The notes under the pieces are model-generated. The model saw only the letters and a list, made by a program, of their open reading frames with translations. It was not told the origin of the DNA and did no database searches. Positions 51,801 to 62,470 of a DNA stretch of 64,000 nucleotides are shown here, piece by piece. How positions within the stretch are numbered: the stretch's first letter is position 1; the number at the start of each line of letters is the position of its first letter. Source of the stretch: Theocolax elegans (taxonomy: Eukaryota; Arthropoda; Insecta; Hymenoptera; Cerocephalidae); assembly GCA_026168455.1 (NCBI GenBank), contig CM047425.1, forward strand, positions 1,276,001 through 1,340,000. Reading direction: 5' to 3'. The translations under genes and the position numbers were made by a program.

Positions 51801-53120
51801 TTTCCTTACATTTTCTATATACTCCCATTTGACCCCTTAAAGAAATCGATCCTTAAAACCGATAGCTTTTAAAAGGGAATTAAATGTACTCTCTCTCTCT
51901 CTCTTTCGTTCGTTCGATGCAGCACCAGAACGACAACTGTGTGTACATTTAGCAAACAGATAAGAGATAAAATGTGTGTGGATATTTAGTAAAAAAAAAA
52001 TTTTTTTGTAACAATATCGACAAAATAAGAGTTCATGAGCATTACAATTAATTATCGTTGATTAAAATTTACTTCAAAGAAAAATATTTTTTATTTCAGC
52101 TTTCGTTCCACGACTATTAATGTAATAAAATAAAAGATGATTACTTTATGGAAAATTTCAAGTTATATGCGTTTTAAGAACAAAAATTTTATTTATTATA
52201 TTAAAAAGATATAGGAAAATTAAGATAAATGTTAAAAGCATCGTGGCACTTCAATTACAGGCATCTAAAAAATTCGAAAATTGCTACTAAATTAAAATAT
52301 GAAAAAAAAGTTACGCCGTGCTTAAATGAAAAAAAGAAACTAACAGATTAAATTATATTATAATAATTTTATAAATTAATTATTAATAAATAACGACTTT
52401 TTGTCCGTAACGATTTCTATAATAAAAGCAGTATCACTAAAAATCTTAAGGTTAATAAATATTGTAAATTTTCTTAGATGGACTCCATATCAAATAAAAA
52501 ATTGTTACATACAGATTTCACGAAAAAAAAACACCTAACCTATCGTTAATACAAAATTAAAAGCAAAGGCTAAAATAAAATTTTGTCCCAAAATATACTA
52601 AATTTTTTTTTATATTGTACTTTATATTCTGTGTATATAAAACAAATTCTTTGTCCAATCGAATACCGAAATCAATATATATAAAACTTCGAATCTGGAA
52701 CGTTCGTGGAAAAAGTTTCTCATTGTTCATTGATTTGCCTCAATAATCAGCAATTTAAAAGTTTCGCTTCTCCACAATTCGTGCGATATAACCCACACAC
52801 ACACACGCAGTGTAGTCTATGTTCATAATATTGAATAGTCGAAGCCAATGTAACGCAAAACCTACAACACAACAACAACAGGTGCGGCCCTGTACGTTAA
52901 CATTTTTTTACGCGACGATGTGGAGTAGACATTATGTACCAAAAATCAATTTGTTAATTTGATGCACAGAAAAATATAATTATTAAAGTACATGTATTTG
53001 AAATAATAATCAATGGAATTGAATTACGTAAATAAACAACTGGTGGATTTAAATAATATTTATATTATTATTATTTTATCATTGTATCATTATTTGTGTA
53101 TATAGATTTAAATTAAATTA
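48830..53120. other. Intronic, no gene recognised
   Basis: AT-rich, with (TTA)n at 49552-49590, a (TA)n at 50314-50326, a purine-rich patch at 50380-50440 and a CT run at 51890-51904. No coding frame of note. Confidence 0.5.
50972..50985 (-). repeat. Copy of the ACAGGGATCTAC word
   Basis: Minus strand ATTACAGGGATCTG continuing GTCTTTTTAAACC, closely resembling the copy at 6267-6280. Confidence 0.5.
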
Positions 53121-53126
53121 TTTTAA

Positions 53127-53516
53127 CCCATTAAGGTCTTAACAGACAAAAATTTTTACGATTTTCGTAGTTATTATTTGGAGTGTATAAATCACAGCCT
53201 ATTATAAAGCCACTTTTTTTTCTATATAGTTTTAAATACCTTCTTTCAAATGTTATACTTTTTCAACTGTAATAAAATGCGATAGATTTGTTTTTATGAA
53301 AAAAAAATATTAATTAAAAACTGAAAGCATCACATTTTTTCCATTTTTTACATTCGAAAAATCATAATTTTTCTTAAAATTAGATAGGTCAATTTTTTTA
53401 TCGATATTTGCAAAAATGTATCTAAAACTATGTAGAAAAAAATTGGCAATATGTTTTATGCAACAATTAAAAACTATGAAAATTTAACCATTTTTGTCCG
53501 TTTAGGCCTTGATGGG
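53127..53516. mobile_element. piggyBac-type MITE, 390 bp, TTAA target-site duplication
   Basis: Exact TTAA flanks (53123-53126 and 53517-53520). The terminal inverted repeats are CCCATTAAGGTCTTAACAGA and, from the right end, CCCATCAAGGCCTAAACGGA, both continuing CAAAAAT. The interior is itself partly palindromic: CTATATAGTTTTAAATAC pairs with GTATCTAAAACTATGTAG. Known piggyBac ends start with CCC and insert at TTAA. There is no transposase frame, so it is non-autonomous. Confidence 0.85.
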
Positions 53517-54671
53517 TTAATTTAATTAATTCTTAATTCTATGAAAATCAATATTGAATAAAGTATTTGAATCAATTAAATAATGAAGTGAAATAAGTAA
53601 TAGATGTAAAAAATATAGTATTAATTATTATGTTATTATCAATAACTATTTTTATTCATGTACTGCCTCGCATAAAAAAACATTTTTTAAGAATTCAATT
53701 CTAAATATTACTATTATTATAAAACATTCAATTGACTTAAATAATGTTTTAAACAAATAATATGCTTTTACGTAATCCTAGACATTTATAATAAATTTAG
53801 AACTCTATACGTACAAAGAGTATTTATATTTAACTCAAAAATCACTATCGTTATCGATTCAAGTACATTTACAATTCAATTTTCTGTGCTTGAAAACATT
53901 AATTCTAAATTCAAACGCTCTTAAAATAATATAACCTTTATAATTTAATTTTACACATTGGTGCATTATTAAAAAAATCGAAGGGTGTAATATACAAAAT
54001 TGTTTATCAAACATTTTCTTAAATAATTCTATCGAATATCGTTACAAAATTTCTTTATCTTTGTCAAACGCCATATAAAGTCAGATTAAAGTCTACTATA
54101 TAGGTTACGTCAGATAAGACATTAATTGCCTTATACTATGGAATCGATATCCCTTTACTTCCTTTTACATAACATTTTCTTTTATTTTCTTTGGTATACG
54201 TACATTGTATTTTAAATGTATAATTGGATTAAAATAACGGTAGAGTAAAAATTTGTCAATTATAAAAAAAATTGCCCATTATTATCTATTTTTTGATTAT
54301 AATAATATTATTAAATGATAGTGGGACTGAACACAATATCTTATCAATTATAATAATTCTTGTCAATTATTATTCAATTCTTAATAAAGATAATGTATTA
54401 AAAAATATTAAATACAACTGGATATAGTCCTAAGAAAAGATTTTGTAGATTAAAAAAAAATTGTCAATTATTAACTATTTTTCAATATTAATATTTCTAT
54501 GTCATTACTATTCAATTTTTAATAACGATAATTTATTAAAAATTATTACATACAATTGGATATAGTGTTAAGAAAATAATTTGTAAATTAAAAAAAAACA
54601 ACTTGAATATGAAATTATCATTTGTCACGCAAATCAAGTGTAATAGTAATAATTTATTCGAAATTAATTAC

Positions 54672-54713
54672 CATACTTTTGCGGTCGCTCGCTCATCAAT
54701 GTCCTTGACTTAC
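54672..54713 (-). other. Possible 42-nt microexon or RS-exon
   Basis: Following the TAG, the minus strand runs to TATG|GTAATT, a weaker donor. In phase 1 it reads KSRTLMSERPQKY, with complete codons and higher GC than the flanks; in phase 0 it has a TGA. That phase agrees with a candidate exon at 61605-61680, which ends in phase 1. It does not by itself connect to the phase-0 start of the ARID5B-like exon. I cannot decide between coding microexon and recursive-site by-product. Confidence 0.35.
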
Positions 54714-54716
54714 CTA
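54708..54716 (-). other. Candidate recursive splice site 2
   Basis: The minus strand reads CTTATTTTTTTTGTGTTTTA then G|GTAAGTCAAGG. A long uridine-rich tract and TAG directly abut a perfect donor. Together with site 1 it would divide the upstream intron into pieces of about 33 kb, 18 kb and the remainder. An alternative is that it is the acceptor of a 42-nt coding exon (next entry). Confidence 0.65.
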
Positions 54717-55054
54717 AAACACAAAAAAAATAAGAAACGTTAATAAAATAAATCGATAAATAATTTTTAAATATATATATATATATGTGTATATATCGAC
54801 TCGATTTTAATAACAAAAAGTAAAAAAATATCGGGACGCGGTATAATAAAATATGAACGGTAACATTTTGTATCTCTCTAGACAAACAGCAGCGCGGTGT
54901 GCACTCGCCATTTTGAATTTTAAAACATATCAACATCAGATTCAAAATCAACGATCTGAAAACCCGGCGGCGAAATCCATTTTCATGTAAATTGGATTAA
55001 GGAGCACTTTATATGTCAAAATTCTTTTTCACTATGTTAAGTATACTATTCCTC

Positions 55055-55076
55055 TTTTTTTTTTTTTTTTTTTTTT
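55055..55076 (+). repeat. Poly-T tract, 22 bases
   Basis: Uninterrupted T run. It could be the poly-A tail of an old minus-strand retrocopy, but no body was recognised beside it. Confidence 0.8.
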
Positions 55077-55379
55077 ATATCCTCTACACCGGCAGTTGTC
55101 CTATATTTAATACATACACACAATATAATATTTATGGTTTAATAATTTTTGAAAAATATTTGTTACGATAGAAAAAGGAAATTTATTGTTATGCTTCGAG
55201 GAGGTAAAATTTTATTTATTTTAACAGTTACGCAGCGTTTTCTTATTAAAAAATAAAAAAAAGAAAGCTCATTTAAATATTTCGTTATATCTTATCTTTG
55301 TGCATACGGGAAGATAATCGCGCTAGAGAAGCAAAATACTAACAAGAAGCATTTTAGTATAATAATAGAGAAAGAATGT

Positions 55380-56130
55380 TTTAAATTATTTATGGAAAAA
55401 AAGGAAAAGAGAAAATGATTTGAACAATTTCTTTATGAAACAAAATACGTGTAACAAAGTTAATACACTGAAAAAGAATGTTTAGAGAATTTATTTGATA
55501 TTTTGTTGAATGAGTTTGATAAAACAATTGTTTAAATGTTTGTTACAAATGAAAAAAATTAATTGACTAAATTTTTTTATGGTTCGTTTAAATAAATAAA
55601 TTTTAATTCTTTTTACTTAACAAATTAACAAAGTAAATAACTGAATTATGTAAAAATGTTAATGAGTTAATTCAATATTTTGATGAATATATTTGACAAA
55701 AGGAGTGGTTTAAACATTTATTAGAAAAGGAATGAAATTTTAATTCAAAGAGAAATAAGTATGATGTGTTTTAAATTAAAAGAGTCAAAAAGAAATATTT
55801 CATGTAATTGACTAAAATATCTTTTAGTCTAAATAAAGCGTATTTGATCAAATAAATTAAAATTATTAAATAAATAGTGTAATATTATACTATGCTTTTC
55901 TCATTTTTTAAAATGATTGAGGAAATTAATATTAAATAAATAAAAAGAAATAACCTACATTGATCGAATATTTGTTAAAATTAAAAAAATAAATTCCCTA
56001 TATATATTTTTCTTTAGTACCTATAAAACATATGTAAATCAATAAACCATAAGTTAGTGTAAATTAAGTTACTATTTTTATAAATATATATTAATAAATG
56101 TATTAAATAAATAATTTAATGAAATGTTAA
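55380..56130. repeat. Degenerate AT-rich block (ATTTAAATAAAT/TTGATAAA words)
   Basis: Contains two related segments, AATTTATTTGATATTTTGTTGA near 55490 and AATTCAATATTTTGATGAATA near 55670, about 180 bases apart. Non-coding. Confidence 0.45.
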
Positions 56131-56179
56131 ACCGTCACATTAATTATGAAAAATTTTCATAAAAGAAAAATAAAAATTA

Positions 56180-56400
56180 TCTGGGTGACCCGGTCACATC
56201 ACACACCTGAGGTCCACGGCCGGTTTCGAAGTGTATATCCAAAGAGGTAGGAGGAAAGGAGAAGGAGGGGGGGGGGGGTAAAAAGAAAACCGGAACGAAG
56301 TCTCATTGTGCCAAGGAAGGAAGCTGGTGGGTATATATATATATACGTATATACATGGACATCGAAGAGCGAAAGCCGATTGCATCACGAGCAGCTAAGC
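56180..56400. other. GC-richer patch with a 12-base G run and GTGACC palindrome
   Basis: GTGACCCGGTCAC (about 56186) is a near-perfect palindrome; the G run is 56267-56278. Open on minus (56194-56388), but the translation is low-complexity proline-rich, coming from the G run. No function assigned. Confidence 0.4.
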
Positions 56401-57277
56401 AAATTTTTTTTGAAGCACTGTATATAATTGATCGTTGAGGTTAGATAGATTTTTTTCTTCGTTACATGTACATCATTGTATTACTTTGTTAAAAAATTTT
56501 TTTTTTTGGTAAATTTTTCACTTTCTAAACCGTTTGACTCTTTTTGGGAGGTATATACATGTTTTGTAGTTCGATTAGAAGCGAAAAAATGGAACTTGTG
56601 TGCGGTGAGATAAGTAAAGAGAAGAGAAAATACCATAAGTTTAATCAACGGTGTGTAATTAATTTATGTGAAAGTAATAACGATTGCATTTTTATTAATT
56701 GGGTTACGTATTCATCGAGAGAAATCAAGGTAGATGCGAATGAATATTACAAATCGAGAACGCGCATTTTATTAAATATGTATACATGGAATTTTTATTC
56801 GGATATTATTTTTTTGGGTGGAAATTGGATTGTGAAAACAGTGGTTTAGTAACCTTAGAGGATTTTAAGGTTAAACCGTTTTTTCGTTATAAGGAGAAAT
56901 TTCATTCGAAACGTTAGGTCATCAAATATCCCTTACATTGAACAAATTGCAGGTATGATAATAATTTTAATATATTAATATTTATTTTATTTTTCATACA
57001 AATACCATAATTTCTAAGGTATAATGATAGATAAAAAATATATATTTTCATTTAAAAATATTACGCGAATTAATAAAAATTCATGACTTAAATAAATGTA
57101 ATGCTAGCTTCATGCTCAGACGATCGACAAAATAAACAGTTTTCGTTTAAGATATTTCTTTTGTTTTTAATGTTTAGCTAATTTGAGTAAACCGCAGAAC
57201 ACTTACACTTAATCTACAGGTCATGTAACCTTTTAATGATAATACTTGACTTTCACCTTCCAAAGTTGATTTAAAAA

Positions 57278-57458
57278 TTAGAAGTATTATTTTTCAATTT
57301 CTTGAGGGCCAGATGTAGATTGTTTAGTTTGAAATAAATAAAAAAAAAGTTTTTGATAAATGAACGTTGCATATAATGTAAATATGTAATTTTAAAATTT
57401 ATATATTTAACAGAAAAACCTATTTGGCCCTCAAGAAATTGAAAAATTATACTTTTAT
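57278..57458. mobile_element. Foldback/MITE-like element with 34-bp inverted repeats
   Basis: The arms 57278-57311 and 57425-57458 are reverse complements with about three mismatches (core TTTTTCAATTTCTTGAGGGC then CA). They are separated by 113 bases of AT-rich DNA. No target-site duplication is obvious and no coding capacity. Confidence 0.75.
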
Positions 57459-57757
57459 AATTTTTTTTGCATGCGACATTTTCTTTTATTTAATAATAAT
57501 GTGAATAATTAATTATTAACCAAGGAGCAGGATTGTCTGACAGCGTTTTTTCCTCTTCGTTGCTTTCGCATAATAAACATCAAAATACATAAGATAGAAA
57601 AAGAAAAAGAGAATCGGTAACCAGTCATTCTGACTAGGAGTTTACTTTTCGAGTTTAAAATCAGAGAAAACACAATCGAAAAATACTGTATTGCATATTT
57701 TTTATCGTATAATCTTCATTCACACGTGTGTCCTTTTTGCATACTAGTGTAGATATA

Positions 57758-57991
57758 TCAACAGTATAGGTTCGACCGCAACGGTTCGGCACGTCCGGAT
57801 CCTTCGAGCGTCACGCGGAATCTGTGTCTCGCGGCCTCTACGAGCTCCGCACTTTTAGGAGTGGGGTATTGCGGTCGGGGTCTCCTCGCTCCTAATTGGT
57901 TAAGCGCCTCCGCTGCAATTCCGCGTCCCCTATTCATCGGCATTTCGTTGCCGAATCCGAGGAAAAATTCGCGAGATAAAACTATTATTTT
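57758..57991 (-). CDS. Candidate terminal coding exon, 77 codons plus stop, unknown protein
   Basis: On the minus strand a good acceptor (TTATTTTATTCTCTTAG) is followed at once, in phase 0, by an open frame. It reads KIIVLSREFFLGFGNEMPMN, then RGRGIAAEALNQLGARRPRP, and ends LRSNLYC before TGA at 57758-57760. The codons favour G in first position (GCG, GAG, GGA, GCC), as real genes do, and GC is far above the flanks. The internal ATG at 57943 could start a 61-residue protein if there is no splicing. The plus strand is also open here in another register, but with less gene-like codons. I do not recognise the family. The acidic/alanine helix-like stretch AELVEAARHRF stands near the middle. No upstream exon was identified. 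Confidence 0.45.
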   Translation of the reverse strand, partial: KIIVLSREFFLGFGNEMPMNRGRGIAAEALNQLGARRPRPQYPTPKSAELVEAARHRFRVTLEGSGRAEPLRSNLYC

Positions 57992-58009
57992 CTAAGAGAA
58001 TAAAATAAG

Positions 58010-59640
58010 AAAAATTCGCGACGGACGTCAAAAGTACATTTATATTACTGCAAAAATTATTCCCAAAAAAAAAAAAATTATAAAAATAATAATAAAGAAA
58101 TTCCAAAAATAAAAAATTCATTGTCAATTCTCGCGTAAGTGTGCGGCAAATTTATGAAAACTGGATATGTCTTCACCGCGCGCAATCGCAGTTCGCAAAT
58201 AGTTGTAACATTGACGAGGCAATAATAATCAACGCAAACAAGTCGACTTACATAATTAATTAAATAAAAGAGAAAAGAAGGTGCGCATACATGTACACAA
58301 CGAACTAAATAAATAAATATAAAAAATTAACTCGATTACAATTTTCAACAATCGGACACAATATTTTATTTCAAGCGATATATATCTCATATATTGAATA
58401 AAATGTAGACTGTTATCACTCGACGTTAAATCCAGTTTTATCTCTTTTATGTGCAATATATATACATATACACACACATACCTAAAATGACTCGTGAAAC
58501 ACTGCTAGCAAATTTGAAACGACGATAAATTAAAATAAATATCTCGTATCCATATGTAAGTTTGTGCGTGTGTGTGTGTATAAAATCTTTTCGTGTGTGT
58601 GTGTATATAGACATATATATTAACAATTATTTCTTTCATTTTTATTTACATTGACGTCAGCTCTCAAGAGATTGTTACTTATTCAAGCGTAAAGCGATTA
58701 TAGATACTACCTTGGACATTTGTCCAATGACATATTTTAAGAATGAAGAAAAAAAAGAAAAATAAAAAAGAAACGTCGGCTTTTCTTAAATTTTTGTTTC
58801 CGTATATAAGACAATCGTAGTTTACAGTCATTTCGTCGCTCGACATCGCTGTAATAGAAAATTGAACAACTCGAAGGAAGGTAAATTTTTTTTTTAATTT
58901 AAATACTTGAATATAAGTCAATTTATTTATTACTAAATGTTGTTGTTTTTGTAAATTAACTATTCAAAATTGCTATTATTCCTAATTAAAATTTATGATA
59001 GAAATGAAATGACGTTACATAACGATTCAAGACGTCAAAAATAATTGAGACGCAAAATAAAACGTATGTATAATATAAAAAATTGTGTTTTAATCATTTC
59101 ATTACGAGAACATAATATAACCAATTGTTTGTATAATGTTTTCCGCGTTTTCCTAGTAAAAGATTAATTATTAATTATATTAATATTTAAATATTTAAAA
59201 TAATTATTATTACTTCAAAAAACACGTGTAGACCTAACGACGACAAAATTAATTTAAAGGAGCCAAAAAAAAACATTTTTTTTTCATTAAAAAAAATTGT
59301 ATATTAATCACTGAAATATTAAAAATTCCTATTAATAATTGATTGCTAAAAATGATGATTACTATTGCTTGAAATATCCGCGATAAAAAAAAGACGTCAC
59401 AAAACGATCCCGTGTGAAAAATATGCATCATTGGTACAAAATTAATTTCATTAAAAATCATCATTACAAACGCATTTGAAAAGAAAAAGAAAATGACATC
59501 GAAACGTCAAAAACAACGTAAAGAAACCCATTTGACTCTCGATATTCCTTAGCAATTAGTCGAGGGAAACAAAGAAACAATGTGAACCAAGCAATGCCGT
59601 TACACTGGATTCCATATTAAATATGCAAATTGACGAAGGC
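58010..59640. other. Intronic/intergenic, no gene recognised
   Basis: AT-rich. A less AT-rich patch at 58130-58250 contains a GTAAGT on each strand (58133 plus, 58252 minus) but no frame I trust. Short CACA/GTGT runs lie at 58470 and 58570-58610. Confidence 0.45.
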
Positions 59641-59659
59641 AACAAAAAAAAGAGTATAA

Positions 59660-59760
59660 ATTGAAAGACAATATATATATATATATACGTCTATAGGGTA
59701 GTATGGTTACGGTTCTCAGTCCGGTGTCACATGATTTAAATGCCTCGGTGTCGCTCTCTA
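59660..59760 (+). promoter_or_regulatory. Possible core promoter (TATA run plus TCAGT initiator)
   Basis: (TA)n ends near 59687, and about 30 bases later GGTTCTCAGTCCGGTG contains the arthropod initiator TCAGTC (A at 59718). The surrounding 59690-59900 is less AT-rich than its flanks. (TA)n tracts and TCAGT are common by chance, so this is weak. Confidence 0.2.
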
Positions 59761-60859
59761 AACACACGTATATATAGTGAGAGACAGGAATATCGCGGTT
59801 CTCTTATCAATTATTTTCTTTGTAGAGCTGACACACAGACATACGCATTATACTACACGTAACCCAATACAAAGTATGCGCATTAGTCGGAGATAAAATT
59901 TTTTTTTTTTTTCGCGTGTTTTAATTTAGTTTTTATCGAATTTATATATACACACACACACATACATACGTAACGCGCTCTCGATTGATAATAATTTCAA
60001 ATATGTATTTTAATTACTTTTAATTAATAATCCCGATTGTACGATCATGTGTAGATGTTACACCATGTTTCTTTACGCGAAACAATCGAACATTTTTTTT
60101 TCAACTTGACGAGCTATAAAGTAAAATAAAAAAAAAAGAATATTCAAAAACACGACGTAGCGGAAAATTAACAAGAACGTACAAAAAGAAAAAAAAACAC
60201 GAGTCTCGCAAGAACGTTGTAATTGAAATGTAACAGTACTTATAAATGACATTGTTTCCTTCCGACTCTTAATATCGCTCGTTAAAATCGAATGTATATA
60301 TAACCTTAGTTTTTTTTTAAAAGAGGATGAGAAAGAATGAAATTGATGGCAAATAAAATGTAATTGATAAAAATGAAACACACATATAAGTACAATTTAA
60401 TTTTACATCTCCCGCAATTATATTTATAATATAATTATCATAATTTATAATCGAGATTTTGTACGTACGAGTGGAAATATATTAATAAAACGCGTGTATG
60501 TATATAAAACGGAAAATATCGCAAAGGCAAAAAGAATATATGAATATTTATCGCAGAATACGAGATATAGATAGTTAAATAATTTGAAAAAAAAAATAAT
60601 AAAGGTGATTATAATTAAGTTTTAGATTATATATACTAAGTATGATATATACTATGTATATAATGTATGTATTCGAGGAAGAAAAAAGTAGGTGATCAAA
60701 TCACAAAAATGTGATGTAACGTATAGCAATTTTAAGCGTGGAATTTTGATTTGTGTATAAAAAACTCGTTTATCGCGATAGTCTACCTATCGGTCGCAAT
60801 AAAAAAAATGAAGGTAGTGTAATACTCTGTGCTCAATTAAGATAATATTAAATGTAGAG

Positions 60860-61270
60860 AGAAAAAAATATATAATTAATTTTAATGAAACGTAGGGTTT
60901 AAAATATATTTATATATTTAAATTAATTTGTTATAAATAAAATTTATTTAGAATTGTATTATATAAAAGGATGAATTAATCTATTTAAATTAAAAAACAA
61001 TATTTATATAGTTTTATTTAATATAAATAAGAACGAATTAAATAAATATTCAATTAAATATGTTTATATTTGAGTATAAATAAAACTTATTTAACTATAC
61101 CAGATACGTATTGTTTATTTATTAGATTTATTACGATCAAGAAATTAATATTTTATAGAATTAATTAAATGTTTATTTTTTTTTAAAGTTATATAAATAA
61201 ATTCAATTTTATTCAATGAAATAAAAAATAATATTTTATTGATTTAAATCAAGATTTATTTAAATTAGGT
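60860..61270. repeat. Degenerate AAATAAATTCAATT AT-rich block
   Basis: Words TATTTATATATTTAAATTAA and ATTTAAATTAAAAAACAATA recur with no fixed period. Confidence 0.45.
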
Positions 61271-61604
61271 CAACCTTGAGTCATCCAAGCCTTCATCGGT
61301 TTTAGATAAAAATTTTCGTCTCGATTGAAAATTTAATTTATATCTCAAACTATCTAATTGATTTTCAAGCATAAGTAAAATAAACGCAAAATAATCCCAA
61401 AATATAGAAATTTAAAAATTGCTGAAATGGAAAATAATAAACCAAAATGAAATAGAAGAGAGGTATATGTATAACGAAATTCGACGAAAGTTGTAAATAA
61501 AGAACTATATATACATCGAGCAGATTTAGTGATAAATTCAGCTATTTATTTCGACGATTTTTCAGAGGATTTCCGTTAAGGATATGCGATCAATTTTTTT
61601 TTAC

Positions 61605-61710
61605 CCTCCAAAAGATACGATTCGGGAAAGTCTTGGATAACGCGAACGACGATATTATTTCTGGCTGCGAAAACGCCGGACTGGAAAATTTTATTTTATT
61701 ATACATCCGA
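61605..61710. other. Candidate short coding exon, strand ambiguous
   Basis: A GC-richer island bounded by splice-like signals in both directions. Plus reading: TTTTTTTTTACCCTCCAAAA then G|ATACG ... ATCCGA|GTAAGT. This gives a 96-nt, phase 0/0 exon 61615-61710 encoding IRFGKVLDNANDDIISGCEN and AGLENFILLYIR. Minus reading: AATTTTCCAG|TCCGGC ... GGAGG|GTAAAA. This gives a 76-nt exon 61605-61680 encoding SGVFAARNNIVVRVIQDFPE and SYLLE. The two frames are in mirror register, so codon bias cannot separate them. The plus donor is perfect and the minus acceptor is better. I recognise neither peptide. Confidence 0.4.
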
Positions 61711-61899
61711 GTAAGTTAACGTTATCGTTTAACCGTAGCATAAATATACATTGTTGCTGCTTTATTCGATCGAATATATTTTTTTTTAAAACCAAGTCTA
61801 TATTTAAAAAAAGATAGTGTATTTTTTTATTTGACATGGTAATTGAAATAGTGTGCGTAGAAGCAAATGTTTAACATTATATATTTAAAGAAACAAAAC

Positions 61900-62470
61900 T
61901 CAATGACGTGTATGTAAAAAAATAGTATTGAATTGAATCAATAATGTTTATTTAAAGAAAAATAATATTGAATTGAATCAATTAAAATTTATTTGATTCA
62001 GTAATATTTTAATGATGTCAGTTGTAATTAATTAACATAAATACGTAATTATTTAAACGTACCAATTATTTATTTAATTTTATAAATACAAGTTAAGATA
62101 TAGTTTCATTTATTTATTTAAATCAAATAACTATATTTTCATGACGTTTGTTTAAATAATAGTATTGAATTGATATGTTTTAACATTATTATAAGTAGTT
62201 AATATTTATGTGACTATATTAATATTTTACTTATTTAAATATTCCTTTGGGTTAAGTTAATTCGTTTCTTTAAAAAAATATATAAAAAATTGAATCGAAT
62301 TGAATTAAAGAAATGTTTTTGAGTAGACAATATTTATTGAATTCAAAAAAAGTAATTAATTTTTTTTAATCATTAATATTTTTCGATGTTCATCCAATTT
62401 TATACCAATTATTCAATTATTTATTTTTTATCGTTCGATTTAAACGTATGCAGTACAAATTTCAGTAGAA
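61900..62470. repeat. Degenerate TATTGAATTGAATCAAT block
   Basis: AGTATTGAATTGAATCAATA (61925) and ATATTGAATTGAATCAATTA (61968) are near-identical copies 43 bases apart; a third, TAGTATTGAATTGA, is at 62160. The clearest example of this word class in the window. Confidence 0.65.

Noticed and set aside
56544..56849. Plus-strand 101-codon open frame
   Set aside because: Starts with ATG and is fairly long, but codon use is AT-driven, no homologous family comes to mind, and no promoter or splice context is visible.
57765..57995. Plus-strand open frame opposite the terminal-exon candidate
   Set aside because: Open across the island after a weak CAG, but no donor follows and the codons lack the G-first bias shown by the minus-strand frame.
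58470..58495. Minus-strand TTTTAG|GTATGTGTG junction
   Set aside because: Short pyrimidine tract, and the donor half overlaps a (GT)n run; much weaker than the two GTAAGT sites.
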